Assembly: GCA_003151475.1 (NCBI GenBank)
Contig: PLXQ01000072.1
Location: 1-50,806, forward strand
Origin: Acidimicrobiaceae bacterium
Lineage (GTDB): Bacteria; Actinomycetota; Acidimicrobiia; Acidimicrobiales; UBA8190
Length of the DNA stretch: 50,806 nucleotides
Reading direction: 5' to 3'
Made by a program: the position numbers and the translations under genes. Position 1 is the stretch's first letter. Every line of letters begins with the position of its first letter. Positions 9,376-17,789 of the stretch are shown here, one piece after another. The notes beneath the pieces were generated by a model. It was not told where the DNA came from and did no database searches. It was given only the letters and a program-made list of their open reading frames with translations.

Positions 9376-9827
9376 GAGGCGTCCACCGTCTCGGCCCCGA
9401 CGGCCGCCGGGGTGGCCGTGTCGGCCGCCTCCGGTGCCGCAGGTCCGTCAGCCGCGGCGCCGCTGTCGATGGGGGGCAGGGCCGCTTTGGCCAGACCGAC
9501 CAGCTGGGCGAAGGAGTCGGGGTCGGTCACGGCCAGGTCGGCCAGGACCTTGCGGTCGACGGTGATCTCGGCCAGGCGCAGGCCGGCGATGAGCCGGCTG
9601 TAGCTGAGATCGTTGGCCCGAGCGGCGGCGTTGATGCGCTGGATCCAGAGCCGGCGGAAATCACCCTTGCGGGCCCGGCGGTCGCGGTAGGCGTAGCGCA
9701 TCGAGTGCATGACGGCTTCGTTGGCGGAGCGGAAGCTCCGGCTGCGGTTGCCGTAGTAACCCTGTGCCTGCTCGAGGACGGCAGTGCGGTGCTTCTTGCC
9801 GTTGACGGCGCGCTTCACCCTGGCCAT
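9372..9827 (-). CDS. rplT: Ribosomal protein L20
   Basis: A 151-residue L20 homologue; the first about 118 residues are the conserved helical 23S rRNA-binding core ([46 protein letters not shown]). The last 33 residues form an Ala/Pro/Glu-rich tail absent from short L20 proteins. L20 is needed for early 50S assembly. It follows rpmI by 94 bases in the classical infC-rpmI-rplT order and overlaps the proposed trmH-like start. Confidence 0.97.
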   Translation of the reverse strand: MARVKRAVNGKKHRTAVLEQAQGYYGNRSRSFRSANEAVMHSMRYAYRDRRARKGDFRRLWIQRINAAARANDLSYSRLIAGLRLAEITVDRKVLADLAVTDPDSFAQLVGLAKAALPPIDSGAAADGPAAPEAADTATPAAVGAETVDAS

Positions 9828-9921
9828 GTCCGACTCCCTTCATGAGATCGATTCTTCGTCCGGTGTGGTCCGCTACCGCGACCACCGTCCCCGCCGTGCG
9901 GGGGCTATCTCGCCCGACGCC

Positions 9922-10116
9922 TCAGCGTCCGAGCAGCCGCCGCACCTCACGCCTGTCGGCGGAGGCGACGTCACCTTCGCGACCCAGGCGCCGTGTGCGC
10001 CGGGACGACTTCTTCTCGAGCAGATGCGAACGGTTGGCGTGGCGACGGCGGATCTTGCCCGTGCCCGTGATCTTGAACCGCTTGGCGGCCCCCCGGTCGG
10101 TCTTCATCTTCGGCAT
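9922..10116 (-). CDS. rpmI: Ribosomal protein L35
   Basis: A 64-residue L35 protein starting [18 protein letters not shown] with the typical lysine/arginine-rich body and [13 protein letters not shown]. The ATG at 10116 is the family start; the longer open frame above it is only the shifted tail of infC. It is a structural component of the large ribosomal subunit. It starts two bases after the infC stop codon, so the genes form one operon. Confidence 0.96.
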   Translation of the reverse strand: MPKMKTDRGAAKRFKITGTGKIRRRHANRSHLLEKKSSRRTRRLGREGDVASADRREVRRLLGR

Positions 10117-10117
10117 C

Positions 10118-10876
10118 TCAGGTCCCCTCCTCGATCGGGACCGCGGTGCCGCCCGTAGGCACACCCTCCGCCCCGGCGGCACCACCCCCATTGGTCGATG
10201 GCGCCGGGGTGGCGTTGATCGTCTTCGCTGTCGGTGTCGCCGTTGCTGCTGTCGGTGTCGCCGTTGCTGCAGGAGCGGGCTCCGCTGGTGCCGGAGCCGC
10301 TCTCTCGCCCACCTCGTCCTTCGGTGCCTTGGCCGCCGCCGACTGCCGCGCCCGCTTGTCCGGTGCCAGCACCATCACCATGTTCCTGCCGTCCAACCTC
10401 GGGTCCGACTCCACCCGGGCCACACCGTCCACCTCAGTAGCCAGACGGTCGAGGATCTTCTTGCCCAGCTCCGGATGAAAGACCTCGCGGCCCCGGAACA
10501 TGATCGTGACCTTGACCTTGTGTCCCTCGTCCAAGAAGCGCTTCACCTGCCGGGTCTTGGTGTCGAAGTCACCGATGCCGATCTTCGGCCGGTACTTCAT
10601 CTCCTTGATCCCGACGCTCGTGGTCTTGCGCCGTGACTCCTTGGCCTTCTGGGCCGCATCGAACTTGAACTTTCCGTAGTCCATGATGCGGCAGACAGGT
10701 GGATTCGCCTGAGGCGCAACCTCCACCAGATCCAGATCGAGCTGTCGGGCGAGGGCCAACGCTTCTGGCAGCGGCCTTATCCCGAGCTGAAGGCCATCGG
10801 GGTCCACCAGGCGCACTTCCCTGGCGCGGATGCGGTCGTTGATCCTGGGCTCACCGGTGGTCGTGGTGGTGGCGAT
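10118..10876 (-). CDS. infC: Translation initiation factor IF-3 (ATC start proposed)
   Basis: IF-3 binds the 30S subunit, prevents 70S joining and checks start codon pairing. The N-domain ([19 protein letters not shown]) and C-domain ([36 protein letters not shown]) are complete. No ATG, GTG or TTG lies before PRINDRI: the first standard codon is GTG 10816, which would delete that conserved stretch. An ATC at 10876 in frame is seven bases after GGGAGAG and yields [21 protein letters not shown] starts are known for infC in other bacteria and allow IF-3 to regulate itself. From 10876 the protein is 252 residues, with a low-complexity Ala/Pro/Thr tail that contains a perfect 21-bp duplication. 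Confidence 0.93.
   Translation of the reverse strand: MATTTTTGEPRINDRIRAREVRLVDPDGLQLGIRPLPEALALARQLDLDLVEVAPQANPPVCRIMDYGKFKFDAAQKAKESRRKTTSVGIKEMKYRPKIGIGDFDTKTRQVKRFLDEGHKVKVTIMFRGREVFHPELGKKILDRLATEVDGVARVESDPRLDGRNMVMVLAPDKRARQSAAAKAPKDEVGERAAPAPAEPAPAATATPTAATATPTAKTINATPAPSTNGGGAAGAEGVPTGGTAVPIEEGT
10227..10268 (-). repeat. 21-bp perfect tandem duplication inside infC tail
   Basis: Two identical 21-bp units (10227-10247 and 10248-10268) lie in the Ala/Thr/Pro-rich C-terminal extension of IF-3, keeping the frame and duplicating seven residues. It shows that the tail is expandable and not part of the conserved fold. Confidence 0.8.
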
Positions 10877-10883
10877 GCGGCAT

Positions 10884-10890
10884 CTCTCCC
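10884..10890 (-). promoter_or_regulatory. Ribosome binding site deciding the infC start
   Basis: The minus strand reads GGGAGAG here, seven bases ahead of the ATC at 10876. An ATG in another frame begins immediately after it (10883) but is too close and would make only [10 protein letters not shown] before a stop. The spacing therefore supports the ATC as the initiation codon. Confidence 0.65.
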
Positions 10891-11054
10891 GTCATTGTGG
10901 ACGCCGAGTCTCCCCGGAGCCCTCGTCGGAAGCGCGATCGCTGCTCGTGGTTCTCGTCCCTGACGGACCACCGTGACCCGGCGCACCACTTCCGCGGTGG
11001 CCGGGTGGGGGTGCACGAAAAGTGCGGCCCCGCTTCCCTGTTCACTTGAGCCTC

Positions 11055-11060
11055 TACGCT
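11055..11060 (+). promoter_or_regulatory. Candidate -10 box for a leaderless transcript
   Basis: TACGCT lies seven bases before the GTG start of the DUF1844 gene, the distance from a -10 hexamer to a transcription start. No Shine-Dalgarno-like purine run is properly spaced, so the mRNA probably starts at or next to the GTG. Inference from spacing only. Confidence 0.4.
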
Positions 11061-11067
11061 ACCAGGG

Positions 11068-11550
11068 GTGAGCAGCCTCTGGACACCTGACGGTGAGCAC
11101 CGAGTGGGACGTGAGACGTCCCCGTCGAGCCCGGCCGGCGAGCCCGGCGACGGTGGAGGGGATCACTCCGTCGGCGACCCCGGTGACTTCGACGACATGG
11201 GGGACCTGAGCCCCGAAGAGCGAGAGGCCATGGCCGGCCGGCTCGACGAGTTGCGCCACCAGCTGATGTCCACGCCGGCCGAGGTGGTGATCGCCAACCA
11301 CGCCTACGGGCTCTTCGAGCTGGCCGCCATCCACCTTTCCCAGCAGCCACCCCAGCTGGAGCAGGCCCGCCTGGCCGTGGACGCCCTGGGGGCGGTCGTC
11401 GGGGGCCTGGTGGGGCGCCTTGGCGAGGCCGAGCCGTCGCTCAATGACGCCCTGGCCCAGATCCGGCTGACCTTCGTCCAGATCGCCGAGATGGTGAAGA
11501 CCCAGACCGACGGGGCCAACGGCGCCGACGGTCAGTCCCCCGTCGCCTGA
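11068..11550 (+). CDS. DUF1844-type conserved protein
   Basis: A 160-residue protein with a disordered, acidic N-terminal third and a helical domain from about residue 50: LRHQLMSTPAEVVIANHAYG, then LFELAAIHLSQQPPQLEQAR, then DALGAVVGGLVGRLGEAEPS and LNDALAQIRLTFVQIAEMVK. This matches the DUF1844 domain often found next to infC in actinobacteria. The function is unknown to me; no catalytic motif is visible. It is divergent from infC, with 191 bases between the two starts. Its 3' end overlaps the cold-shock-like gene by 19 bases tail to tail. The GTG start is chosen because of the -10-like TACGCT just upstream. Confidence 0.85.
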   Translation: MSSLWTPDGEHRVGRETSPSSPAGEPGDGGGDHSVGDPGDFDDMGDLSPEEREAMAGRLDELRHQLMSTPAEVVIANHAYGLFELAAIHLSQQPPQLEQARLAVDALGAVVGGLVGRLGEAEPSLNDALAQIRLTFVQIAEMVKTQTDGANGADGQSPVA

Positions 11551-11795
11551 GGCGCCGCCCCGGCCAGACCCACCAGGGAACGCGCCTCGAGCCGTCCCTG
11601 GTGCCCGGCGACGAGGGTGAAGGCCACCCGCGTCCCCACCTCGATCCGGCGGCTGCCGTCGGCCACCGCCGTGCAGTGAAATCCGTAGCGGCGGCCGTCG
11701 TCACCGAGGACGTGCCCGAGGCCGCGGGGATCGTCGAACTCGTCGACCACACCGGTCCGGATCGCTCGCTGTGTCACCCCGGTCCGCACCTTCAC
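11532..11795 (-). CDS. Cold-shock-domain-like small protein
   Basis: An 87-residue protein with the outline of a single OB-fold cold shock domain: TGVVDEFDDPRGLGHVLGDD, then GRRYGFHCTAVADGSRRIEV and a final strand VAFTLVAGHQGRLEARSLV. The RNP1-type GxGFI is replaced by GLGHVLGDDGRRYGFH, so it is a divergent member; binding to RNA or single-stranded DNA is inference. Two GTG starts are possible: 11795, or 11789, which is better spaced from GGGAGG. The gene follows hisG by 14 bases and shares its transcript. Confidence 0.75.
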   Translation of the reverse strand: MKVRTGVTQRAIRTGVVDEFDDPRGLGHVLGDDGRRYGFHCTAVADGSRRIEVGTRVAFTLVAGHQGRLEARSLVGLAGAAPQATGD

Positions 11796-11809
11796 CCTCC
11801 CCGGATCCG

Positions 11810-12685
11810 TCAGTGGACGATCTTCGACAGCGGGAGCTCGATGATGTCGGTGGCCCCCTTGTCCTTGAGCGCCGGGATGAGGATGTTCACCTGCGCCTTG
11901 GGCACCACCGTCTCGACGGCAAAGGCACCCCCGCCCGACAGCTCCGACACCGTGGGTGACTTGAGCGAGGGCAGCACGGCGATGACGGCGTCGAGCTCGC
12001 TGCCGGCCACGTTCAGCTTGAGAAGCACCTTGCCCCGCGCTTCCAGGGTCCCCTGCAGCAGCGTCAGGATCTGGGTCATGGCGTGGCGCTTCTCGGGATC
12101 AGCCGCTGCCGTTGGATTGGCCACGAGCTCCGTGCACGATTCGAGCAGGGTGCCGATGATGCGCAGACCGGCGGCGTTGAGCGCCCGTCCCGTCTCCGTG
12201 ATCTCCACCACGGCGTCGGCGATGTCGGGGATCTTGGCCTCGGTGGCGCCGTAGGAGAGCCGGATCTCGGCGTGCACGCCCTGCTTCTCGAGCATCCGCC
12301 GCGTGAGCTCGGGGTATTCAGTGGACACACGGCAACCCGACGGGAGATCGGCCACCTTCGTGATGGCCGAGTCGCGGGCGACGGCCACCACCACCCGGAT
12401 GGGGTTGGCGGTGGCCTTCGAGTAGGCGAGCGATCCGAGCGACACCACGTCGGCCCCGGTCTCCTCGATCCAGTCCCGCCCGGTGATGCCCAGGTCGAAC
12501 AGGCCGTCGGCCACGTACAGGGGGATCTCCTGGGGCCGCAGGATGCGGACGTCGTCGACGCGGGGATCGTCAATGGTGCCGCGGTACTCGACGTCGGACC
12601 CCCGTACGACAGCCAGGTCGGCGTCGGCGAACAGCTGCATCGTGGCCTTCTCGAGCGATCCCTTGGGCAGAACCAGGCGCAGCAT
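11810..12685 (-). CDS. hisG: ATP phosphoribosyltransferase (long form)
   Basis: A 291-residue HisG, catalysing the first step of histidine synthesis, ATP plus PRPP to phosphoribosyl-ATP. It starts MLRLVLPKGSLEK; the catalytic lobes include DLGITGRDWIEETGADV and the PRPP loop region ATEAKIPDIADAVVEITETG. The C-terminal about 75 residues (LLKLNVAGSELDAVIAVLPS onward) are the ACT-like histidine-binding domain, so it is the long, feedback-regulated form that needs no HisZ. The ATG at 12685 overlaps the ribH stop as ATGA. hisE, which often precedes hisG in actinobacteria, is not here. Confidence 0.96.
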   Translation of the reverse strand: MLRLVLPKGSLEKATMQLFADADLAVVRGSDVEYRGTIDDPRVDDVRILRPQEIPLYVADGLFDLGITGRDWIEETGADVVSLGSLAYSKATANPIRVVVAVARDSAITKVADLPSGCRVSTEYPELTRRMLEKQGVHAEIRLSYGATEAKIPDIADAVVEITETGRALNAAGLRIIGTLLESCTELVANPTAAADPEKRHAMTQILTLLQGTLEARGKVLLKLNVAGSELDAVIAVLPSLKSPTVSELSGGGAFAVETVVPKAQVNILIPALKDKGATDIIELPLSKIVH

Positions 12686-13245
12686 CAGAGCGCCCCGGCT
12701 CGTTGCGTCTCGGCGGTGGAACGGGGAAGCATCTCGAGCAACCGCACCATCTCGAGGGCGGTGACGGCCGCCTCGTAGCCCTTGTTGGTCTTTCCCGGCC
12801 CGGCCCGCTCCGTCGCCTGGGCCACGGTGTCTGTGGTGAGCACGCCGAAGATCACCGGCACGCCGGTGTCGAGTGCCACGCGCTGGAGACCCGCCGCGCA
12901 CTCGCCGGCCACGAAGTCGAAGTGGGCGGTGTCGCCGCGGATGACCGCCCCGAGGGCGATGACGGCGTCGTAGTCACCCGAGCGCAAAAGACGTGAGGCG
13001 GCCACGGGCAGCTCGACGGCGCCAGGCACCCAGGCCACGGCCACGGTGTCGAGCGGCACCCCGAGATCTTTGAGACCTCCGAGGGCCCCATCGAGGAGCC
13101 GTTCGGTGATCCCCCCGTTGAACTTGGCGCACACAAGGGCCACGCGGGCCGGGCCGGAGGCGGCGCCCTCGTAGGAGACGCCGACGGTCTGGGCCACCTC
13201 GGCGATGGCGCCCGGACGCAGCACCGTCTCGTCAGAGCTCGTCAT
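12685..13245 (-). CDS. ribH: 6,7-dimethyl-8-ribityllumazine synthase
   Basis: A 186-residue lumazine synthase, which condenses the RibA/RibD pathway pyrimidine with dihydroxybutanone phosphate. Conserved parts are VCAKFNGGITERLLDGAL, AWVPGAVELPVAA, ALGAVIRGDTAHFDFVAGEC with its catalytic histidine, and VPVIFGVLTTDTVAQATERA. A short tail follows KGYEAAVTALEM. It overlaps ribBA by 14 bases and hisG by one base, so ribBA-ribH-hisG are coupled. Confidence 0.97.
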   Translation of the reverse strand: MTSSDETVLRPGAIAEVAQTVGVSYEGAASGPARVALVCAKFNGGITERLLDGALGGLKDLGVPLDTVAVAWVPGAVELPVAASRLLRSGDYDAVIALGAVIRGDTAHFDFVAGECAAGLQRVALDTGVPVIFGVLTTDTVAQATERAGPGKTNKGYEAAVTALEMVRLLEMLPRSTAETQRAGAL

Positions 13246-14455
13246 CGAGTCCCTCCATGATGTGGCCCAGCCGCGTCCGCTTCGTCCGCAAGTACTCGAT
13301 GTTCTCGGGATTGGCGTGGTTGGCCAGGGGTACCCGGTCCGAGATGTCGAGGCCGAAGCCTTCCAGACCGCCGTACTTCATGGGGTTGTTTGTCATCAGC
13401 CGCATGGTGGTGACACCCAGGTCGACGAGGATCTGAGCGCCGATGCCGTACTCGCGGTTGTCCACCGGGAGGCCCAGCTCCAGGTTGGCGTCGACGGTGT
13501 CGTGGCCCTGCTCCTGCAGGTGGTACGCCCGCAGTTTGTGGGCCAGGCCGATGCCGCGGCCCTCGTGGCCCCGCAGGTAGACGACCACACCGGTGCCGGC
13601 GTCGGCGATCAGCCGGAGCGCCTCGTGCAGCTGCGGGCCGCAGTCGCAGCGCAGCGAGCCGAGGACGTCGCCCGTGAGGCATTCGGAGTGCACGCGGACG
13701 AGCACGTCGCTCTTGCCCACCAGGTCGCCCTTCACGATGGCCAGGTGGTGCTCGTCGTCGATCACCGACTCGTAGACGTAGCCGCTGAAGTCACCGAACT
13801 CGGTGGGGATGCGCGCCGGTCCGGCGATGCGGCGGACGAGCTTGTCCTTCCTTCGCCGGTAGCGCACGAGGTCGGCGATGGAAATGAGAAGCAGATCGTG
13901 CTTCTTGGCGAACGCCTCCAGCTCGGGCTGGCGGGCCATCCCCTGCTTGTCCTCGGACACGATCTCGCACAGCACCCCGGCGGGATAGAGGCCGGCCGCC
14001 TTCACCAGGTCGATTGTGGCCTCGGTGTGCCCGGCCCTCTTCAACACCCCGCCCGCCCGGTAGCGCAGGGGGAAGATGTGGCCGGGACGGTTCAAATCGG
14101 TGGCCCGGGTGTGGGGGTCGATCAGGGCCTGGATGGTGGCGGCGCGGTCCTCGGCCGAGATGCCCGACGAGGTGCCGTGGCGGTAGTCCACGCTGACCGT
14201 GAACGCCGTGCGCTGCGACTCGGTGTTGGCCGTCACCATCAGCGGCAACTCCAACTGGTCGGCCCGGTCGGCGGTGAGGGGCGTGCAGATCACGCCCGAG
14301 GTGTGGGCCAGGAAGAAGGCGATCTTCTCCGGCGTGGCCGCCTGGGCGGCCATCACCAGGTCGCCCTCGTTCTCGCGGTCCTCGTCGTCGACCACGATCA
14401 CGATCTCGCCCCGGCTGATGGCGGCGATGGCTTCTTCTACCCGTGTTATTTCCAT
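13232..14455 (-). CDS. ribBA: Bifunctional DHBP synthase / GTP cyclohydrolase II
   Basis: A 407-residue fusion. Residues 1 to about 200 are RibB (VDDEDRENEGDLVMAAQAAT, RPGHIFPLRYRAGGVLKRAG, HTEATIDL), making 3,4-dihydroxy-2-butanone 4-phosphate from ribulose 5-phosphate. The rest is RibA, with the zinc triad C-x10-CxC in HSECLTGDVLGSLRCDCGPQ, RGHEGRGIGL and LMTNNPMKYGGL, opening the GTP imidazole ring. These two enzymes supply both branches of riboflavin synthesis. The start lies 37 bases after ribD, in a spacer made of an 18-bp tandem repeat, where ribE would normally be found. Confidence 0.97.
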   Translation of the reverse strand: MEITRVEEAIAAISRGEIVIVVDDEDRENEGDLVMAAQAATPEKIAFFLAHTSGVICTPLTADRADQLELPLMVTANTESQRTAFTVSVDYRHGTSSGISAEDRAATIQALIDPHTRATDLNRPGHIFPLRYRAGGVLKRAGHTEATIDLVKAAGLYPAGVLCEIVSEDKQGMARQPELEAFAKKHDLLLISIADLVRYRRRKDKLVRRIAGPARIPTEFGDFSGYVYESVIDDEHHLAIVKGDLVGKSDVLVRVHSECLTGDVLGSLRCDCGPQLHEALRLIADAGTGVVVYLRGHEGRGIGLAHKLRAYHLQEQGHDTVDANLELGLPVDNREYGIGAQILVDLGVTTMRLMTNNPMKYGGLEGFGLDISDRVPLANHANPENIEYLRTKRTRLGHIMEGLDDEL

Positions 14456-14459
14456 GTCT

Positions 14460-14495
14460 TCCCAACTTCAGGTGTCATCCCAACGACAAGTGTCA
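14460..14495 (-). repeat. 18-bp tandem repeat carrying the ribD stop codon
   Basis: Two adjacent 18-bp units (14460-14477 and 14478-14495) agree at 15 of 18 positions; both contain TGACAC and GTTGGGA on the minus strand. The upstream unit supplies the ribD TGA, and the second unit gives another in-frame TGA six codons later. The repeat makes up almost the whole ribD-ribBA spacer. Confidence 0.75.
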
Positions 14496-15515
14496 TGCCG
14501 CTTCCAATTCGACGCGGAGGTCGTCTCCGAGCCTGATCACCGAGACCAACCGGCCCCGCCACAGGTCTTCCATCGTCGCCGCCCCTGCTCCGCTGAACAT
14601 GGGCACAGCGTCGTCGCCGCCGAAGAGAGCGGGAGCGAGGTACACCACATAGCGGTCCACCACCCCGCCGTGGTGAAAGGCGCGGGCCACCCGGGCGCCC
14701 CCTTCGACCAGGACCTGCAGGATCCCTTGGGCCCCGAGCTCGTCGAGCACCTCGCTCGGCTCGCCCTTCATCTCGACAGCGGGCTGGATCCGGGCATCGG
14801 CCGGAGCCTTGCCCAGCACCACGCGCAGAGGTTGCCGCTCGGGCTCGGGCACCGTCCGGACCGTCAGCTGGGGGTCGTCGGCCCGCACGGTCCCCGCCCC
14901 CACGAGCACGGCGTCCGATGCGGCGCGCAGTCGGTGGGCGTCGGCCCGCGCTTCTTCGCCCGTGATCCAGGTGGAGGTCCCGTCGGGGGCGGCAATACGC
15001 CCGTCGAGGGTGGCGGCCAGCTTGAGAACGACCCAGGGCCGGCCCGTCCGACGGTGCTTCAGATAGGGGGCGAGGAGCTCGGTGCCCTCCTCGGCGGCCA
15101 CGCCCACGATCACCTCGATGCCGGCACTGCGCAGCTCGGCCACGCCCCGGCCCGAGACCCGGCTGTCGGGATCGAACAGCCCCACCACCACCCGGGACAC
15201 CCCGGCGGCCACGATGGTGCCGGTGCACGGCGGGGTCAGACCATGGTGCACACAGGGCTCGAGCGTCGTATAGAGGGTGGCGCCGCGGGCCCGCTCGCCG
15301 GCGGCGGCCAGCGCCACCACCTCGGCGTGGCGCCCACCGGGGGGCTCGGTGGCCCCTTCGAAGCTCAGATCGCCGGCGATGACCACGGATCCCACCCAGG
15401 GATTGGGTGCCGTCCGGGTCCGCACCGAGGCGGCCAGGGCGAGGGCGCGCCGCATGGCCTCGAGGTCTCCGCCCTGGTCAGCCGGACCGGGCGACGGGTT
15501 CGGGGCCGTCGTCAT
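14493..15515 (-). CDS. ribD: Riboflavin biosynthesis deaminase/reductase
   Basis: A 340-residue bifunctional enzyme for the second and third steps of riboflavin synthesis. The N-terminal deaminase domain keeps the zinc site HAE (GGRHAEVVAL) and PCxxxxxxxxC (LEPCVHHGLTPPCTG). The C-terminal NADPH reductase domain has PWVVLKLAATLDGRIAAPDG, ASDAVLVGAGTVRADDPQLT and VLVEGGARVARAF. The segment around AGDLSFEGATEPPGG is a little irregular compared with the usual strand turn. It starts four bases after rpe, and ribBA follows. Confidence 0.95.
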   Translation of the reverse strand: MTTAPNPSPGPADQGGDLEAMRRALALAASVRTRTAPNPWVGSVVIAGDLSFEGATEPPGGRHAEVVALAAAGERARGATLYTTLEPCVHHGLTPPCTGTIVAAGVSRVVVGLFDPDSRVSGRGVAELRSAGIEVIVGVAAEEGTELLAPYLKHRRTGRPWVVLKLAATLDGRIAAPDGTSTWITGEEARADAHRLRAASDAVLVGAGTVRADDPQLTVRTVPEPERQPLRVVLGKAPADARIQPAVEMKGEPSEVLDELGAQGILQVLVEGGARVARAFHHGGVVDRYVVYLAPALFGGDDAVPMFSGAGAATMEDLWRGRLVSVIRLGDDLRVELEAA

Positions 15516-15519
15516 GGGA

Positions 15520-16197
<678 letters not shown>

Positions 16198-16219
16198 CCC
16201 GCCCGATGCTACGGCGGAA

Positions 16220-17164
16220 TCAGTCCCCGGCAGCGTTCCCGTCTCCGAGCATCTCGCCCGCGTCGAGACGCACCCCGCGGCGCCAGTCGGCGACGTCCAT
16301 GGGTCTCTTTCCCGCCGGCTGCACCGACAGCAGCGCCAGCCGGCCCGACCCGCACTGCACGACGGCACCGACGACCGTGCCATCTCCCACCGAGGCCTCG
16401 ACGATGCGGCCAGGCGCCGGAGGCGGTCCGGTGTCGGCGCCGGTCTGGTCGGGGGCGGTGACCCGGGCGTCGAGGATCCGCAGACGCTCGCCCCGGAAGG
16501 TCGTCCACGCCCGGTCGAGCCGCACCACCCGCATCACCTGCTCCGCCGGTTGCGCCCAGGCGATCCGGAACTCACCGGGCTCGAGCTTGGCGGCGTAGGT
16601 GGCCTCGCCCTCCTGGGGCTTCCCCGGCCCGAGCGCCTGCACCCCGTTCGCCAGCACCTCGGTCAGAAGGGCCGCCCCGGCGCCCGACAGCCGGGCCATC
16701 AGGGAGCCGGCATGTTCATCGGCCCCGATGGCGAGCTCCGTCCGGGCGAGCACGGGCCCCGTGTCGAGCCCCGCTTCGAGCCGCATCACGCACACCCCGG
16801 TCGCCTCGTCGCCGGCCAGGATGGCCCGCTCCACCGGCGCAGCGCCGCGCCACCTCGGCAACAGGGAGAAGTGCACGTTGATCATGGGAACCACGTCGAG
16901 CACACGCTCCGGCACGATCTTCCCGTAGGCCACCACCACGGCCAGCTCGGCGCCCGCTTCGAGCACGTCGTCGAGTTTGTCGCTCACCGGCAGACCGAGA
17001 TCGACAGCAGCCTGCTTCACCGCACTCGGCATCTCCTTCGCCCCCCGGCCCCGTCGGGCGTCGGCCCGGCTCACCACCACGGCGATCTCGTGCCCGGCGG
17101 CCACCAGCGCTTCGAGCGGGGCCACGGCGGCCGCGGGCGATCCGAGATAGGCGAGCCGGGCCAC
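16220..17164 (-). CDS. fmt: Methionyl-tRNA formyltransferase
   Basis: A 314-residue enzyme that formylates initiator Met-tRNA with 10-formyl-tetrahydrofolate. The signature INVHFSLLPRWRGAAPVE holds the catalytic Asn-His pair, and the LEAGLDTGPVL stretch follows. The C-terminal OB-like domain (about 200-314) is present. It lies 31 bases after def, the enzyme that later removes the formyl group. The rsmB/sun gene often found between fmt and rpe in actinobacteria is absent. Confidence 0.96.
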   Translation of the reverse strand: MARLAYLGSPAAAVAPLEALVAAGHEIAVVVSRADARRGRGAKEMPSAVKQAAVDLGLPVSDKLDDVLEAGAELAVVVAYGKIVPERVLDVVPMINVHFSLLPRWRGAAPVERAILAGDEATGVCVMRLEAGLDTGPVLARTELAIGADEHAGSLMARLSGAGAALLTEVLANGVQALGPGKPQEGEATYAAKLEPGEFRIAWAQPAEQVMRVVRLDRAWTTFRGERLRILDARVTAPDQTGADTGPPPAPGRIVEASVGDGTVVGAVVQCGSGRLALLSVQPAGKRPMDVADWRRGVRLDAGEMLGDGNAAGD

Positions 17165-17195
17165 GCTGCTCAGTCTCCGGTCGCAGCGCGGTGGA

Positions 17196-17759
17196 TCAGA
17201 GACCGTTGTGGTCTTCGTCGGCCCCGGCCAGCCGGGCCAAGCCGTCGGGATCGCTCCCCGCCAGCGCCCACGACCGCAGGATCCGCATCGCTTCCTTGCG
17301 CTGTTCCTCGTCGAGCCGCTCGACCAGCAGCACGCCGTCCAGGTGGTCGACCTCGTGCTGGAAGACCCGGGCCTCGAATTCGTCGGCCTCGATGGAGATC
17401 TCGTTGCCGTCGAGGTCCAGCCCCGTCAGGTGGACCTCCTTGGGCCGGATGATGGGCCACGCCAGACCGGGGATGCTGAGGCAGCCCTCCATGTACGTCC
17501 ACTCGCCCCGGGCCTCGGAGATCACCGGGTTCACGATGGTCTTCGCGCCCTCGTCGTCGTGCAGGTCGTAGACGAACATCCGCTTCTGCACACCAACCTG
17601 GGGGGCGGCCAGGCCCACCCCGGGGGCGTCGTACATGGTCACCAGCATGTCGTCGGCCAGCACCTTCAGCCGCCCGTCGATCTCGGCCACCAAGGGGGCG
17701 CGCTGCTTCAGCACAGGGTCGCCGAAGAGCCGGATGCTGTATGCGCTCACGCCTGTCAT
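17196..17759 (-). CDS. def: Peptide deformylase
   Basis: A 187-residue metalloprotease that removes N-formyl groups from nascent proteins at the ribosome. All three motifs are intact: GVGLAAPQ (47-54), EGCLS with metal ligand C93, and HEVDHLDG with H135, E136 and H139. The C-terminal tail is slightly longer than in minimal enzymes. It sits directly ahead of fmt in the usual order and 30 bases after the aldehyde dehydrogenase gene. Confidence 0.97.
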   Translation of the reverse strand: MTGVSAYSIRLFGDPVLKQRAPLVAEIDGRLKVLADDMLVTMYDAPGVGLAAPQVGVQKRMFVYDLHDDEGAKTIVNPVISEARGEWTYMEGCLSIPGLAWPIIRPKEVHLTGLDLDGNEISIEADEFEARVFQHEVDHLDGVLLVERLDEEQRKEAMRILRSWALAGSDPDGLARLAGADEDHNGL

Positions 17760-17789
17760 GGTACCGGCGTCAAACGCCGGGCTGGAGCC

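Noticed and set aside
10851..10883. His-rich leader peptide [10 protein letters not shown] ahead of infC
   Set aside because: Its ATG is only a few bases from the GGGAGAG, too close for use, and it overlaps the IF-3 N-terminus in another frame; no link to histidine control of infC is expected.
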